Shown: positions 33,904 to 42,762, counted from the first letter of the stretch. The stretch: 64,000 nt of DNA from Glycomyces sp. TRM65418 (GCF_019710475.1 NZ_JAJFAX010000003.1:186001-250000); one strand, 5' to 3'. Notes: generated from the letters alone by a model not told the origin. Numbers and translations: made by a program.

Positions 33904-34512
33904 ATGAACGAACTTCTCGATCTGCACCGCCGCACCATGGCCTCCGCCGTCGCGATCGTCCACATGGTCGAGCCCGAGCAGCTCCGCCTGCCGACCCCCT
34001 GCACCGAATGGGACCTCGGACAGCTGCTCGCCCACATGACCGCCCAGAACCGCGGATTCGCCGCCGCGGCCCGGGGAGCGGAGTTCGACCCGGCCGCCTG
34101 GGCCGAGACGCCGCTGTCCGAGCGGTTCGCCGAGACCTTCGCCGCCTCGGCCGAGGAGGTCGTGGTCGCGTTCGCCGACGAGGCGGCGCTGCAACGCGAA
34201 TGGCTCGTCCGCGTCGGCCCGGACCAGCCGCTCGCGGTGCCCGCGGAGCAGGCCATCGGCTTCCACCTCATCGACTACGTGGTCCACGCCTGGGACGTCG
34301 CCGTCTCGATCGGCCACGAGCCCGAGTTCGACCCGCTCGTGCTCACCGAGGCGCTCAGCCTCGCCGAATCGGTCCCGCAGGACGGCCCCACCCGCTACAG
34401 CCCCGACGCCCCGTTCGCCCCCGCCCTGGAACTGGAGAGCGGCGACGGCCTGCTGGAACAGCTGCTCGCCGCCCTCGGCCGCGACCCCGAATGGCGCGCC
34501 GAGGCGGCCTGA
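33904..34512 (+). CDS. TIGR03086-type DinB/mycothiol-isomerase fold metal-binding protein
   Basis: A 202-residue member of the mycothiol-dependent maleylpyruvate isomerase N-terminal/DinB-like family. The metal-binding pattern is visible: PTPCTEWDLGQLLAHM near 32-47 (first His) and a later HLIDYVVHAWDVA near 120-132 supplying two more. Proteins of this group may act with mycothiol on electrophilic substrates, but most have no known reaction. Start ATG 33904 is chosen over 33892 because a TATGAT -10 overlaps the earlier ATG. It is followed by the catabolic island and may or may not belong to it; the first regulon operator lies downstream. Confidence 0.82.
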   Translation: MNELLDLHRRTMASAVAIVHMVEPEQLRLPTPCTEWDLGQLLAHMTAQNRGFAAAARGAEFDPAAWAETPLSERFAETFAASAEEVVVAFADEAALQREWLVRVGPDQPLAVPAEQAIGFHLIDYVVHAWDVAVSIGHEPEFDPLVLTEALSLAESVPQDGPTRYSPDAPFAPALELESGDGLLEQLLAALGRDPEWRAEAA

Positions 34513-34552
34513 GGCGCGCGGCCGACACGAGGCGGCCCCGCCCCTAGCCGAA

Positions 34553-34572
34553 CATACCGACTGGACGGTATG
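34553..34572 (+). promoter_or_regulatory. TetR-type operator, copy 1 (upstream of the alcohol dehydrogenase operon)
   Basis: CATACCG-ACTGGA-CGGTATG, perfect 7-bp arms around a 6-bp spacer. It lies 32 bp before the Zn alcohol dehydrogenase start. Three further copies occur at 39440, 48661 and 51827. Confidence 0.75.
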
Positions 34573-34604
34573 ATTCTGGCAGTCCCGACGACGAGGAGGT
34601 CGCC

Positions 34605-35702
34605 GTGCAGATCACCGGTGCCGTACTGGAACGCTGCGGCTCGCCCGCCCCCTACACGCAATCGCGCCCCATCGCCATCGGGCCGCTCGACCTCGACCCG
34701 CCCGGCCCCGGCGAACTGCTGGTGCGCATCGAAGTCGCCGGGATCTGCCACTCCGACCTGTCCGTCGTGGACGGCAGCCGCGTCCGCCCCGTCCCCATGC
34801 TCCTGGGCCACGAAGCCGCCGGCATCGTCGAAGCGGCCGGACCCGGCACCGCGATCGCCGTCGGCCGCCGCGTCGTCATGACCTTCCTGCCCCGCTGCGG
34901 CCACTGCGAGGCCTGCGGCACCGGCGGCCGGCTCCCGTGCACGGCCGGCAGCGCCGCGAACGCCGCCGGGACCCTGCTCGGCGGCGGCGTCCGGCTCCAC
35001 CGCGACGGCGACGCCGTCAACCACCACCTCGGCGTCAGCGCCTTCGCCACCCACGCCGTGGTCGCCGCCGCCTCCGTCGTCCCCGTCGACGACGACGTGC
35101 CCCCCGACATCGCCGCGCTCCTGGGCTGCGCCGTCCTCACCGGCGGCGGCGCGGTCGTCAACGCCGGACGGCCCCGCCCGGGCCAGACCGTCGCCGTCGT
35201 CGGCCTCGGCGGCGTCGGCGCCGCCGCGCTCCTCGTCGCCAAAGCCCTCGGCCACCCCGTCATCGGCGTCGACACCGTCCCGGCCAAACTCGCCACGGCG
35301 AGCGCACTCGGCGCCGAGGCCCTCACCCCCGACGAAGCCGCCGGACGACGCGTCCCCCTCGTCATCGAAGCCGCCGGGGCCGCCCGCGCCTTCGAGACCG
35401 CCTACGCCCTCACCGCCCCCGGCGGCACCACCGTCACCGTCGGCCTGCCCCGCCCCGACGCCCGCGCGAGCATCGCGCCCCTCACGCTCACCGCCGAGGC
35501 CCGCACCGTCGTCGGCTCCTACCTCGGCTCGGCCGTCCCCGGCGACGACGTCCCCCGCTATGTCGACCTCTGGCGCCAAGGCGACCTGCCGCTCGACCGG
35601 CTCGTCTCCGACCGGATCGACCTCGAGGGCCTCCCCGCCGCGCTCGACCGCCTCGCCGCCGGCGAGGCGCTGCGCCAGCTCATCGTCTTCTCCACCGACT
35701 GA
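34605..35702 (+). CDS. Zinc-dependent alcohol dehydrogenase
   Basis: A 365-residue class III/MDR alcohol dehydrogenase, NAD-linked, oxidising an alcohol to an aldehyde or ketone. Catalytic zinc ligands: Cys in AGICHSDLS (near 48) and the His in LLGHEAAG (near 69). Structural zinc ligands are the four cysteines of CGHCEACGTGGRLPC (about 93-107). The Rossmann motif is VVGLGGVGAAAL near 203. Start GTG 34605 follows GAGGAGG. It is first in a three-gene unit (ADH, SDR, MaoC) behind the TetR-type operator, so its substrate is probably an alcohol intermediate of the island's pathway. Confidence 0.9.
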   Translation: MQITGAVLERCGSPAPYTQSRPIAIGPLDLDPPGPGELLVRIEVAGICHSDLSVVDGSRVRPVPMLLGHEAAGIVEAAGPGTAIAVGRRVVMTFLPRCGHCEACGTGGRLPCTAGSAANAAGTLLGGGVRLHRDGDAVNHHLGVSAFATHAVVAAASVVPVDDDVPPDIAALLGCAVLTGGGAVVNAGRPRPGQTVAVVGLGGVGAAALLVAKALGHPVIGVDTVPAKLATASALGAEALTPDEAAGRRVPLVIEAAGAARAFETAYALTAPGGTTVTVGLPRPDARASIAPLTLTAEARTVVGSYLGSAVPGDDVPRYVDLWRQGDLPLDRLVSDRIDLEGLPAALDRLAAGEALRQLIVFSTD

Positions 35703-35713
35703 AAGGAATGCCC

Positions 35714-36466
35714 ATGACCTCACGCACCGCCATCGTCACCGGCGCCGCGCGCGGCATCGGGGCCGCCACGGCCCGCCGCCTCGCCGCCGACGGCCACGCC
35801 GTCGCCGTCGTCGACCTCGACGAGGCCGACGCCCGCTCCACCGCGGACGCCATCGAGGCGGCCGGCGGCCGCGCGCTCGCCGTCGGCGCGGACGTCGCCG
35901 ACGAGACCGCCGTCGCCCGCGCCGTCGAACGCGTCGCCGCCGAACTCGGCCCGCCCGCGATCCTCGTCAACAACGCCGGGATCCTCCGCGACAACCTGCT
36001 GTTCAAGATGAGCGCCGACGACTGGGACGCCGTCCTCGGCGTCCACCTGCGCGGCGCGTTCCTCATGAGCCGCGCCGTCCAGTCCCACATGGTCGAGGCC
36101 GGGTGGGGCCGCATCGTCAACCTCTCCAGCACCTCGGCCCTCGGCAACCGCGGCCAGGCCAACTACGCCGCCGCGAAGGCCGGCATGCAGGGCCTCACCA
36201 AGACCCTCGCGCTCGAACTGGGCAAGTTCGGCGTCACCGCGAACGCCGTCGCCCCCGGCTTCGTCCAGACCGAGATGACCAAGGCCACCGCCGAGCGCAT
36301 CGGCGTGCCCTTCGATGACTTCCTCGCCCACGCCGCCAAGGAGACCCCGGTCGGCCGCGTCGGCCAGCCCGAGGACATCGCCGCCGCGGTCGCCTACTTC
36401 TGCTCCGAGGACGCCGGCTTCGTCTCCGGCCAGGTCCTGTACGTGGCGGGAGGTCCGCGCGCATGA
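35714..36466 (+). CDS. SDR-family 3-oxoacyl reductase (FabG-like)
   Basis: A 250-residue NAD(P)-dependent reductase/dehydrogenase. It has the cofactor motif TGAARGIGAAT near residue 10, NNAG near 87, and the Ser-Tyr-Lys triad (SSTSALGN, then YAAAKAG near 154). It resembles FabG, acting on 3-hydroxyacyl/3-oxoacyl thioesters. Start ATG 35714 follows GAAAGGA; an ATG 6 bp earlier is possible. With the next gene (a MaoC hydratase, ATGA overlap) it gives hydration of an enoyl-CoA and oxidation of the resulting (R)-3-hydroxyacyl-CoA. Confidence 0.9.
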   Translation: MTSRTAIVTGAARGIGAATARRLAADGHAVAVVDLDEADARSTADAIEAAGGRALAVGADVADETAVARAVERVAAELGPPAILVNNAGILRDNLLFKMSADDWDAVLGVHLRGAFLMSRAVQSHMVEAGWGRIVNLSSTSALGNRGQANYAAAKAGMQGLTKTLALELGKFGVTANAVAPGFVQTEMTKATAERIGVPFDDFLAHAAKETPVGRVGQPEDIAAAVAYFCSEDAGFVSGQVLYVAGGPRA

Positions 36467-36936
36467 GCCCCCAGATCAGCGTCCCCTCCCTCGCGACGCT
36501 CGCCGACGCGATCGGCGCCGAGGCGACCGGGGAGTGGTTCACCGTCGACCAGGCCCGCATCGACGCGTTCGCCGACGCCACCGAAGACCACCAGTGGATC
36601 CACGTCGACCCCGAACGGGCGAAGGCGGGCCCGTTCGGCGCGCCGATCGCCCACGGCTACCTGACGCTCTCCCTGCTGCCCCGGCTCACCGCCGGGCTCT
36701 TCGACATCGGCGGCCTCGCCATGTCGGTGAACTACGGGCTCGACCGGCTGCGGTTCCTCCAGCCCGTGGCGGCCGGATCGCGCGTGCGCGCCGTCGTGAC
36801 CCTCAAGTCCGCCGAGCCGACCGCGCGCGGCGTCCGGGCCGCGTACTCGGTCACCGTGCAGATCGAAGGCTCGGACAAGCCCGCGCTCGCGGCCGAGACC
36901 CTCACCCTCTACGTCCCCGCCGGCACGGACGCCTGA
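36463..36936 (+). CDS. MaoC-family (R)-enoyl-CoA hydratase
   Basis: A 157-residue single hot-dog hydratase. The hydratase 2 motif is present: FADATEDHQWIHVDPERA near 35-52 with the catalytic Asp and His, then GPFGAPIAHGYLTLSLLP. It adds water to 2-enoyl-CoA to give the (R)-3-hydroxyacyl-CoA, the partner reaction of the preceding SDR, whose stop it overlaps. Its own stop codon forms the first base of a 25-bp inverted repeat shared with the convergent thiolase gene. Confidence 0.9.
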   Translation: MSPQISVPSLATLADAIGAEATGEWFTVDQARIDAFADATEDHQWIHVDPERAKAGPFGAPIAHGYLTLSLLPRLTAGLFDIGGLAMSVNYGLDRLRFLQPVAAGSRVRAVVTLKSAEPTARGVRAAYSVTVQIEGSDKPALAAETLTLYVPAGTDA

Positions 36937-36990
36937 ACGCAGCGGGAAGCGGCGCGGCCCTGGTGGGGCCGCGCCGCTTCCCGCTGCGTT
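36936..36990. terminator. Bidirectional terminator with a 25-bp perfect stem
   Basis: Arms 36936-36960 and 36966-36990 are perfectly complementary over 25 bp with a 5-nt loop. The left arm starts on the last base of the MaoC stop and the right arm ends on the last base of the thiolase stop, so the hairpin fills the whole convergent gap and touches both genes. Confidence 0.85.
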
Positions 36991-38213
36991 CAGAGCCGTT
37001 CGAGCACCATCGCCATGCCCTGGCCCCCGCCCACGCACATGGCCTCCAGGCCGTAGCGCCCGCCGGTGTCCTCCAGAGCGTTCAGCAGCGTCGAGGTGAT
37101 CCGCGCGCCGGTCATCCCGAACGGGTGCCCGACCGCGATCGCCCCGCCGTTGACGTTGAGCCGGTCCTCGTCGATCCCCAGCTCCCGCGCCGAGGGGATC
37201 ACCTGCGCGGCGAACGCCTCGTTGATCTCCACGAGGTCGATGTCGCCGATCTCCAGGCCCGCCAGCGCGAGCGCCCGCCGGGAGGCCTCCACGGGGCCCA
37301 GGCCCATGATCTCGGGGGACAGGCCGCTGACGCCGGTGGCGACGATGCGCGCCAGCGGTCGGATGCCGAGCTCCTCCACCATGCGCTCGGAGACGACGAC
37401 CACGGCGGCGGCGCCGTCGTTGAGCGGGCACGCGTTCCCGGCGGTGACGGTCCCGTTCGGGCGGAACACCGGGTCGAGGCCGGCGAGCTTCTCGACGGTG
37501 GTGCCCGGGCGCGGGCCGTCGTCGGCGGTGACGACGGTGCCGTCGGCGAGGGTCACCGGGGTGATGTCGCGGGCCCAGAAGCCCGCGGCGATCGCGCGTT
37601 CGGCGCGCTGCTGGCTGCGGGCGGCGAAGGCGTCCTGCTCCTCGCGGGTGATCCCGCGGAGGGCGGCGACGTTCTCGGCGGTCTGGCCCATGGCGATGTA
37701 CGGGTCCGGGAGCAGGCCCTCATCGCGCGGGTCGGTCCACTCGGGATCGCCGCCGCCCGCCCGCTTCGCGGTGCGGGCGGTCGCCTCCGCGAAGACGGGG
37801 TTCTCCAGTTCGGCCCCGGGGATGAAGTCGCTGGAGCCGATGTCCATGCCGCTGACCGACTCGACGCCGGCGGAGACGAACACGTCGCCTTCGCCGGCCT
37901 TGACGGCGTGGAAGGCCATGCGGGTGGTCTGGAGGCTGGAGGAGCAGTAGCGGGTGACGGTCGCGCCGGGCACGGTGTCCCAGCCGAGCATGACGGCGAC
38001 GATGCGGGCCATGTTCATGCCCTGCCGGCCGCCGGGCATGCCGCACCCGAGCAGGAGGTCGTCCACCATGGACGGCTCCAGGCCGGGCACCTTCGCGACG
38101 GCCGCGCGGACCATCTGCGCGGCGAGGTCGTCGGCGCGGGCGTCTTTGAGCGATCCCTTGTGGGCGCGCCCGATGGGCGAGCGGGCGGTCGCGGCGATGT
38201 AGGCCTCGGTCAT
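36990..38213 (-). CDS. Acetyl-CoA acyltransferase (thiolase)
   Basis: Degradative thiolase that splits 3-oxoacyl-CoA with CoA. It is 407 residues. Catalytic residues are visible: Cys in TVTRYCSSSLQT near 91, the NEAFAAQ motif near 335, His in GGAIAVGHPFGMTGAR near 364, and Cys in AMCVGGGQGMA near 394. GMNMAR and RYCSSSLQ are typical of the FadA5/FadA6 side of the family rather than short-chain biosynthetic thiolases. Start ATG 38213 has GGAAG upstream. It follows the ACAD gene (11 bp gap) in a two-gene minus-strand unit behind operator copy 2. Confidence 0.93.
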   Translation of the reverse strand: MTEAYIAATARSPIGRAHKGSLKDARADDLAAQMVRAAVAKVPGLEPSMVDDLLLGCGMPGGRQGMNMARIVAVMLGWDTVPGATVTRYCSSSLQTTRMAFHAVKAGEGDVFVSAGVESVSGMDIGSSDFIPGAELENPVFAEATARTAKRAGGGDPEWTDPRDEGLLPDPYIAMGQTAENVAALRGITREEQDAFAARSQQRAERAIAAGFWARDITPVTLADGTVVTADDGPRPGTTVEKLAGLDPVFRPNGTVTAGNACPLNDGAAAVVVVSERMVEELGIRPLARIVATGVSGLSPEIMGLGPVEASRRALALAGLEIGDIDLVEINEAFAAQVIPSARELGIDEDRLNVNGGAIAVGHPFGMTGARITSTLLNALEDTGGRYGLEAMCVGGGQGMAMVLERL

Positions 38214-38224
38214 GGTGCTTCCTT

Positions 38225-39412
38225 TCAGACGAATGCCTGGGTTCCGGTGATCGCCCTGCCGACGATCAGGGTGTTCATGTCGTAGGTGCCCTCGTAGGAG
38301 TAGACGGCCTCGGCGTCGGCGAAGAAGCGGGCGACGCCGTGGTCGAGCTGGATGCCGTTGCCGCCGAGGACGGCGCGGGAGCGGGCGACGACGTCCCGCA
38401 TGCGGGCGGTGCAGAAGGCCTTGGCCATGGCGGCGTGCTCGTCGCGGCGCGTGCCGGCGTCCTCCATCTGGGAGACCCGGACGCAGACGGCGAGGCCGGC
38501 GGTGACGTCGGCGAGCGATTCGGCGAGCTTCTGCTGCACGAGCTGGAAGGAGGCGATGGGGCGGCCGAACTGCTCGCGTTCCTTGGCGTAGCGGACGGCG
38601 GCCTCGTAGGCGCCGACGGCGATGCCCATGGCCTCCCAGGCGACGCCGACCCTGGTGGGGCCGAGGACGCCGGCGAGGTCTTTGAAGGAGTCGATCCGCT
38701 GGAGGCGGTCGCTCTCGGGGACTTCGACGCCTTCGAGGGTGATGTCGGCGTTCTGGACGCCGCGCAGCGACTGCTTGCGCTCGATCTTCTCGGCCTTGAA
38801 GCCGGGGGTGTCCTTGCGGACGATGAAGCCCTTGACCTGGCCGTCGTCGGTGTCCTTGGCCCAGATGAGGGTGATGTCGGCGAAGGTGGCGTTGCCGATC
38901 CAGCGTTTGGCGCCCTCCAGGACCCAGGTGTCGCCGCGCCGGGTGGCGGTGGTGCGCAGGCCGCGGGCGGTGTCGGAGCCGGCGAGGGGTTCGGTGAGGC
39001 CGAACGCGCCGATGATCTCGCCGCGGCCCATGGGCGGGAGCCATTCGGCCCGCTGGGCTTCGGAGCCGCCGACGCCGATGGCGCCCATGGCCAGGCCGGA
39101 GGTGACGCCGACGAAGGTGGCGAAGGAGGCGTCGACGCGGGCGATCTCGACGGCGGCCCAGCCGCGGAAGAGGGCGCTGTTGGGGAAGCGGCGCGACTCG
39201 GGCCACGTGGTGCCGATGACGCCGGTCGCGGCGATGCCGGGGACGAGGTGGCGGGGGAACTCGGCGCGTTCCCAGTAGTCGTCGGCGATGGGCCGGACCT
39301 CGGTCTCCATGAACTCGCGGATGCGGAGCGCCGCCTCCTGCTCGACGGGCGTGAGGAGGTCTTGGAAGGCGTAGAAGTCGGCGTCGAGCCCGGTGGGCGT
39401 TTGGGTGGTCAT
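38225..39412 (-). CDS. Acyl-CoA dehydrogenase, glutaryl-CoA-dehydrogenase-like
   Basis: FAD enzyme introducing the 2,3-double bond into an acyl-CoA. The 395 residues follow glutaryl-CoA dehydrogenase more than straight-chain ACADs: GAFGLTEPLAGSD near 129, IWAKDTDDGQVKGFIV near 175, and a C-terminal YEGTYDMNTLIVGRAITG with the catalytic Glu near 373. The real substrate may be a branched or dicarboxylic acyl-CoA. Start ATG 39412 follows AAAGGAG; a frame extension upstream covers the operator and is rejected. It is divergent from the thioesterase gene with operator copy 2 between them. Confidence 0.9.
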   Translation of the reverse strand: MTTQTPTGLDADFYAFQDLLTPVEQEAALRIREFMETEVRPIADDYWERAEFPRHLVPGIAATGVIGTTWPESRRFPNSALFRGWAAVEIARVDASFATFVGVTSGLAMGAIGVGGSEAQRAEWLPPMGRGEIIGAFGLTEPLAGSDTARGLRTTATRRGDTWVLEGAKRWIGNATFADITLIWAKDTDDGQVKGFIVRKDTPGFKAEKIERKQSLRGVQNADITLEGVEVPESDRLQRIDSFKDLAGVLGPTRVGVAWEAMGIAVGAYEAAVRYAKEREQFGRPIASFQLVQQKLAESLADVTAGLAVCVRVSQMEDAGTRRDEHAAMAKAFCTARMRDVVARSRAVLGGNGIQLDHGVARFFADAEAVYSYEGTYDMNTLIVGRAITGTQAFV

Positions 39413-39439
39413 CGAGTCTCCTTTCGGACCGGGCCGCTG

Positions 39440-39457
39440 AAACCGACCGGTCGGTAT
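39440..39457. promoter_or_regulatory. TetR-type operator, copy 2 (ACAD/thioesterase divergent promoter)
   Basis: AAACCG-ACCGGT-CGGTAT, with a perfect 14-bp palindrome (ACCGACCGGTCGGT, 39442-39455) inside. It lies 27 bp upstream of the ACAD start and 52 bp upstream of the thioesterase start, so one site can control both directions. A TAGTAT hexamer at 39463-39468 could be the -10 toward the thioesterase. Confidence 0.75.
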
Positions 39458-39509
39458 GTCACTAGTATGCTCGTATCCCGCTGTCCGCTGCACCCCCGGA
39501 GGAGCCCCA

Positions 39510-39938
39510 GTGACCTACCGCCATCCGTTCCCGCTGCGCTGGAACGACAACGACCAGTACGGCCACATGAACAACGCCGTGTACTACGAGGCCATGGACT
39601 CCGCGGTCAACACCTGGATGATGCGCCGCGCCGCCCTCGACCCCGCGGGCGGGGTCATCGCCCTCGCGCGGGCCTCGTCCTGCGAGTTCCTGGCCCCGGC
39701 CTCGTTCCCCGAAGTCCTGGAGATCGACGTCGCCGTGGCCCGCCTGGGCTCCACATCGATCACCTGGGACCTGGCGATCCTGCGCGAGGGCGCGGCCGAC
39801 CGGGACGCGGCGCTGGCGCTGGGCCGGTTCACGCACGTCTTCGTCGACCGCGAGCGCCGGCGCCCGGTGCCGATCCCCGCGCCGATCCGCGCCGCCGTCG
39901 AGGCGGAGCTGCGGATCGGCGAGGACGCCACGGCTTAA
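39510..39938 (+). CDS. Acyl-CoA thioesterase (4HBT/YbgC-like hot-dog)
   Basis: A 142-residue hot-dog thioesterase that hydrolyses an acyl-CoA. The motif WNDNDQYGHMNNAVYYEAMD near 11-30 contains the catalytic Asp in the place typical of the 4-hydroxybenzoyl-CoA thioesterase group. Start GTG 39510 follows CGGAGGAG. It may recycle CoA from stalled or dead-end intermediates of the island. Its stop shares four bases (TTAA) with the stop of the convergent acyl-CoA synthetase gene, so the 3' ends overlap. Confidence 0.9.
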   Translation: MTYRHPFPLRWNDNDQYGHMNNAVYYEAMDSAVNTWMMRRAALDPAGGVIALARASSCEFLAPASFPEVLEIDVAVARLGSTSITWDLAILREGAADRDAALALGRFTHVFVDRERRRPVPIPAPIRAAVEAELRIGEDATA

Positions 39939-41521
39939 TCCCCGAAGGCCTGCTGGAGCTCGCGTTTGAGGACCTTCCCGCTCGCGCCGAGCGGGAGGGC
40001 CTCGACCACGTGGACCACGCGCGGGTACTTGTAGGCGGCGACCTTCTCCTTCATGTACGCCACGACCTCGGCGGCGTCGACCTCCGCGCCCGCGGCGGGG
40101 ACGACCGCGGCGTGCACCTCCTGGCCGTGCGTCTCGTGCGGCACGCCGAAGACCGCCGCCATGGACACCGCCGGGTGGCGCGCGAGGACGGCCTCCACCT
40201 CGGTCGGGTAGACGTTGTAGCCGTTGCGGATGATCATGTCCTTCTTGCGATCCACGATGGCGACGATGCCGTCGGCGTCGACGGTGCCGAGGTCCCCGGT
40301 GCGGAACCAGCCGTCGACGACGGCCGCGGCGGTCGCGTCGGGCTTGCCGAGGTAGCCCTTCATGAGGTTGTGGCCGCGCACCACGATCTCCCCGAGCGCG
40401 CCGGGCTCGGTCAGGAGCTCGACGCGGTCCTCGGTCTCGGGGTCGGCCGCGGCGACGTCCACGCCCCACAGGCTCCTGCCCACGGTGCCGGGCCGGATCG
40501 GCTCGTCGACGTTGTTGAACGTGGCCGTGGGGGAGGTCTCGGTGAGCCCGTAGCCCTCGTGGACCTGCGCGCCGAAGGTCTGCTCGAACGCCTCCAGGAG
40601 CGCCACCGGCAACGCCGCGCCGCCGGAGACGGCGAAGCGCAGCGGCGGGCGCTCGGGGTTGCGCTTGGCGGCCTCCACGATCTGCGCGTAGTTCGTCGGC
40701 ACCGCCGTGAACACCGTCGCCCGGTACTGGACCAGCAGCGCCAGGGCCTCGTCGGGGTCGAACTTGGGCAGCAGGATGATCGAGGCGCCGCGGCGGAAGC
40801 CGATGTTCATCACCGCCATCTGCCCGAAGGAGTGGAAGAACGGCAGCCCGCCGTAGAGGACGTCGTCGGGCCGGACGTCGAAGGAGTCGATGAGGGCGCA
40901 GTGGACCTGCTCGACCATCGCCAGGTGCGAGCCGACCGCGCCCTTGGGGGTGCCGGTGGTGCCGGAGGTGTAGAGCACGGTGGCGGCCGCGAGCGGGTTC
41001 ATCGACACGTGCCGCTCGATCGGGTCGGCCTGCGCCGCTTCGGCTTCGAGCCGCGCTACGGGCGCGCCGCCGACCTCCAGGTCCTCGGGGGCCAGGACGG
41101 TGACGAGCGGGACGCCGGCGCGGGCGGCCGCGGGCGCGGCCTCGGCCAGGAGCGGCGCGGCGGCCACGAGCAGGTCCGCCTCGGCGTCCCGGAGCACGAA
41201 CGCGATCTCGTCGACCTTGAACAGCAGGTGGATCGGGACGACGACCGCGCCCAGCGCGAGCGCGGCGTAGTAGACGCGCGGGAAGTCCGGCACGTTCGGC
41301 ACGAGCATCGCCACGCGCGAGCCGCGGCCGACGCCGCGGGCGGCGAGCGCGCCGGCGTAGGCGCGGGTCTGGTCCCACAGGGCCCCGTACGTGATGGTGT
41401 GCCCCATGCAGTGCAGGGCCGGGGCGTCGGGCCGGCGGCGGGCGGTCTCGGCGAGGATGGCCGCGATCGAGAGGGTCCCCTCGCCGGGTCCGTCGATCGC
41501 GTGGTCGGGCTGGTGCGTCAT
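39935..41521 (-). CDS. Acyl-CoA synthetase (AMP-forming)
   Basis: Activates a carboxylic acid to its CoA thioester with ATP. A 528-residue ANL-superfamily enzyme: P-loop-like LYTSGTTGTPKGAV near 185, HEGYGLTETSPTA near 315, DGWFRTGDLGTVDADG near 410, and the catalytic Lys in ASGKVLKREL at the C-terminus. It resembles long-chain or short-chain FadD/Caib-type ligases; the chain is not decidable. It is the last gene of the long minus-strand unit liv-SBP-kinase-ACAD-ligase, overlapping the ACAD gene by ATGA. Confidence 0.92.
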   Translation of the reverse strand: MTHQPDHAIDGPGEGTLSIAAILAETARRRPDAPALHCMGHTITYGALWDQTRAYAGALAARGVGRGSRVAMLVPNVPDFPRVYYAALALGAVVVPIHLLFKVDEIAFVLRDAEADLLVAAAPLLAEAAPAAARAGVPLVTVLAPEDLEVGGAPVARLEAEAAQADPIERHVSMNPLAAATVLYTSGTTGTPKGAVGSHLAMVEQVHCALIDSFDVRPDDVLYGGLPFFHSFGQMAVMNIGFRRGASIILLPKFDPDEALALLVQYRATVFTAVPTNYAQIVEAAKRNPERPPLRFAVSGGAALPVALLEAFEQTFGAQVHEGYGLTETSPTATFNNVDEPIRPGTVGRSLWGVDVAAADPETEDRVELLTEPGALGEIVVRGHNLMKGYLGKPDATAAAVVDGWFRTGDLGTVDADGIVAIVDRKKDMIIRNGYNVYPTEVEAVLARHPAVSMAAVFGVPHETHGQEVHAAVVPAAGAEVDAAEVVAYMKEKVAAYKYPRVVHVVEALPLGASGKVLKRELQQAFGD

Positions 41522-42762
41522 TGCACGACTCCTTCCAGAGTGGCTGCGGTTCGCGGCCGGAGCTCGGCTTTGCCGAGGGCGGCCAGGTGGACCTCGTCGG
41601 GGCCGTCGGCCAGGCGCATGGCCCGGGCCGCGGCGAACATCTCGGCGAGCGGGTGGTCGCCGCTGAGGCCTGCCGCGCCGAAGAGCTGCACGGCGCGGTC
41701 GAGGATGCGCTCGACCGCTCGGGGGACGGCGATCTTGATGGCCTGGATCTCCCGGCGCGCTTCGCGGTTGCCGACGGTGTCCATGAGCCAGGCGGTCTTG
41801 AGCACCAGCAGGCGCAGGGCCTCGACCTCGACGCGGGCCTCGGCGGCCCAGGTGCGCACGACCCCTTGGCCGGCGAGGGGACCGCCGAAGGCGACGCGCT
41901 CGTTCGCCCGCTCGCGCACCAGGTCGAGGGCGCGTTCGGCCATGCCCAGGGCCCGCATGCAGTGGTGGATGCGCCCGGGACCCAGGCGGGCCTGGGCGAT
42001 CGCGAAACCCTCGCCTTCGGCGCCGAGGAGGTTCGCGGTGGGGACGCGGACGTCGTCGAAGACGATCTCGGCGTGGCCGCCGTGGTCGCGGTCGTCGTAG
42101 CCGAAGACGCTGAGCGGGCGGATCACGTGGACGCCGGGGGTCTCGCGGGGGACGAGGATCATCGACTGCTGGCGGTGGCGGGCCCCGTTCGGGTCGGTCT
42201 TGCCCATGACGATGAGCAGCCGGCAGTCGGGGTTCATGGCGCCGGTGGCGAACCACTTGCGGCCGTTCACGACGTACTCGTCGCCGTCGCGGTGGATGCG
42301 GGTGCCGATCTGGGAGGCGTCCGAGGAGGCCGTGTCCGGTTCGGTCATGCAGAACGCCGAGCGGATCGAGGCCTCCAGGAGCGGCTCCAGCCACCGCTCG
42401 CGCTGCTCGGGCGTCCCGAAGTGCGCCAGGAGTTCCATGTTGCCGGTGTCGGGCGCGGCGCAGTTCATCGCGGCGGGGGCGAGCCGGGGACTGCGGCCGG
42501 TGAGCTCGGCGACGGGCGCGTACCGCAGGTTCGACAGGCCGCCGCCGCGGCCGTGCTCGCCCGGCGGCAGGAACAGGTTCCACAGGCCCCGTTCGCGTGC
42601 GACCGCCTGCAGCTCCCGCACGACCGGGCGCACGGTCCACTCGTCGGGCGTGGCCGCGAGCTGCTCGGCGAGCACCGGTTCGGCCGGTAGCACGTACTGG
42701 TCGATGAAGGACCGGGCCTCGTCGGTGAAGGCGCAGGTCATCTCGTCGGGTCGGAAATCCAC
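41518..42762 (-). CDS. Acyl-CoA dehydrogenase of the ACAD10/11 type
   Basis: A 414-residue flavin ACAD-fold protein. FAD/substrate motif AFCMTEPDTASSDAS lies near 137-151, WFATGAMNPD near 172 and a helical C-terminal domain from about 250. It is directly downstream of, and overlaps, an APH-like kinase gene. In mammals these two parts are fused (ACAD10, ACAD11), and in Pseudomonas levulinate catabolism they are LvaC and LvaA: the kinase phosphorylates a 4-hydroxyacyl-CoA and the ACAD-fold enzyme removes the phosphate and moves the hydroxyl. Start GTG 42762 has GAGGAGG upstream and gives the usual MDF N-terminus; ATG 42741 (ATGA overlap) is the alternative. Confidence 0.88.
   Translation of the reverse strand: MDFRPDEMTCAFTDEARSFIDQYVLPAEPVLAEQLAATPDEWTVRPVVRELQAVARERGLWNLFLPPGEHGRGGGLSNLRYAPVAELTGRSPRLAPAAMNCAAPDTGNMELLAHFGTPEQRERWLEPLLEASIRSAFCMTEPDTASSDASQIGTRIHRDGDEYVVNGRKWFATGAMNPDCRLLIVMGKTDPNGARHRQQSMILVPRETPGVHVIRPLSVFGYDDRDHGGHAEIVFDDVRVPTANLLGAEGEGFAIAQARLGPGRIHHCMRALGMAERALDLVRERANERVAFGGPLAGQGVVRTWAAEARVEVEALRLLVLKTAWLMDTVGNREARREIQAIKIAVPRAVERILDRAVQLFGAAGLSGDHPLAEMFAAARAMRLADGPDEVHLAALGKAELRPRTAATLEGVVQ

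Noticed and set aside
38225-39493. ACAD start at 39493
   Set aside because: The extension would cover the operator and promoter of the divergent gene; ATG 39412 has AAAGGAG.
38339-42100. A 1253-codon open frame on the plus strand
   Set aside because: It is antisense to thiolase-region, ACAD, ligase and ACAD genes that carry clear catalytic motifs, and its product is a low-complexity Gly/Val/Asp/Arg mixture produced by high-GC codon bias.
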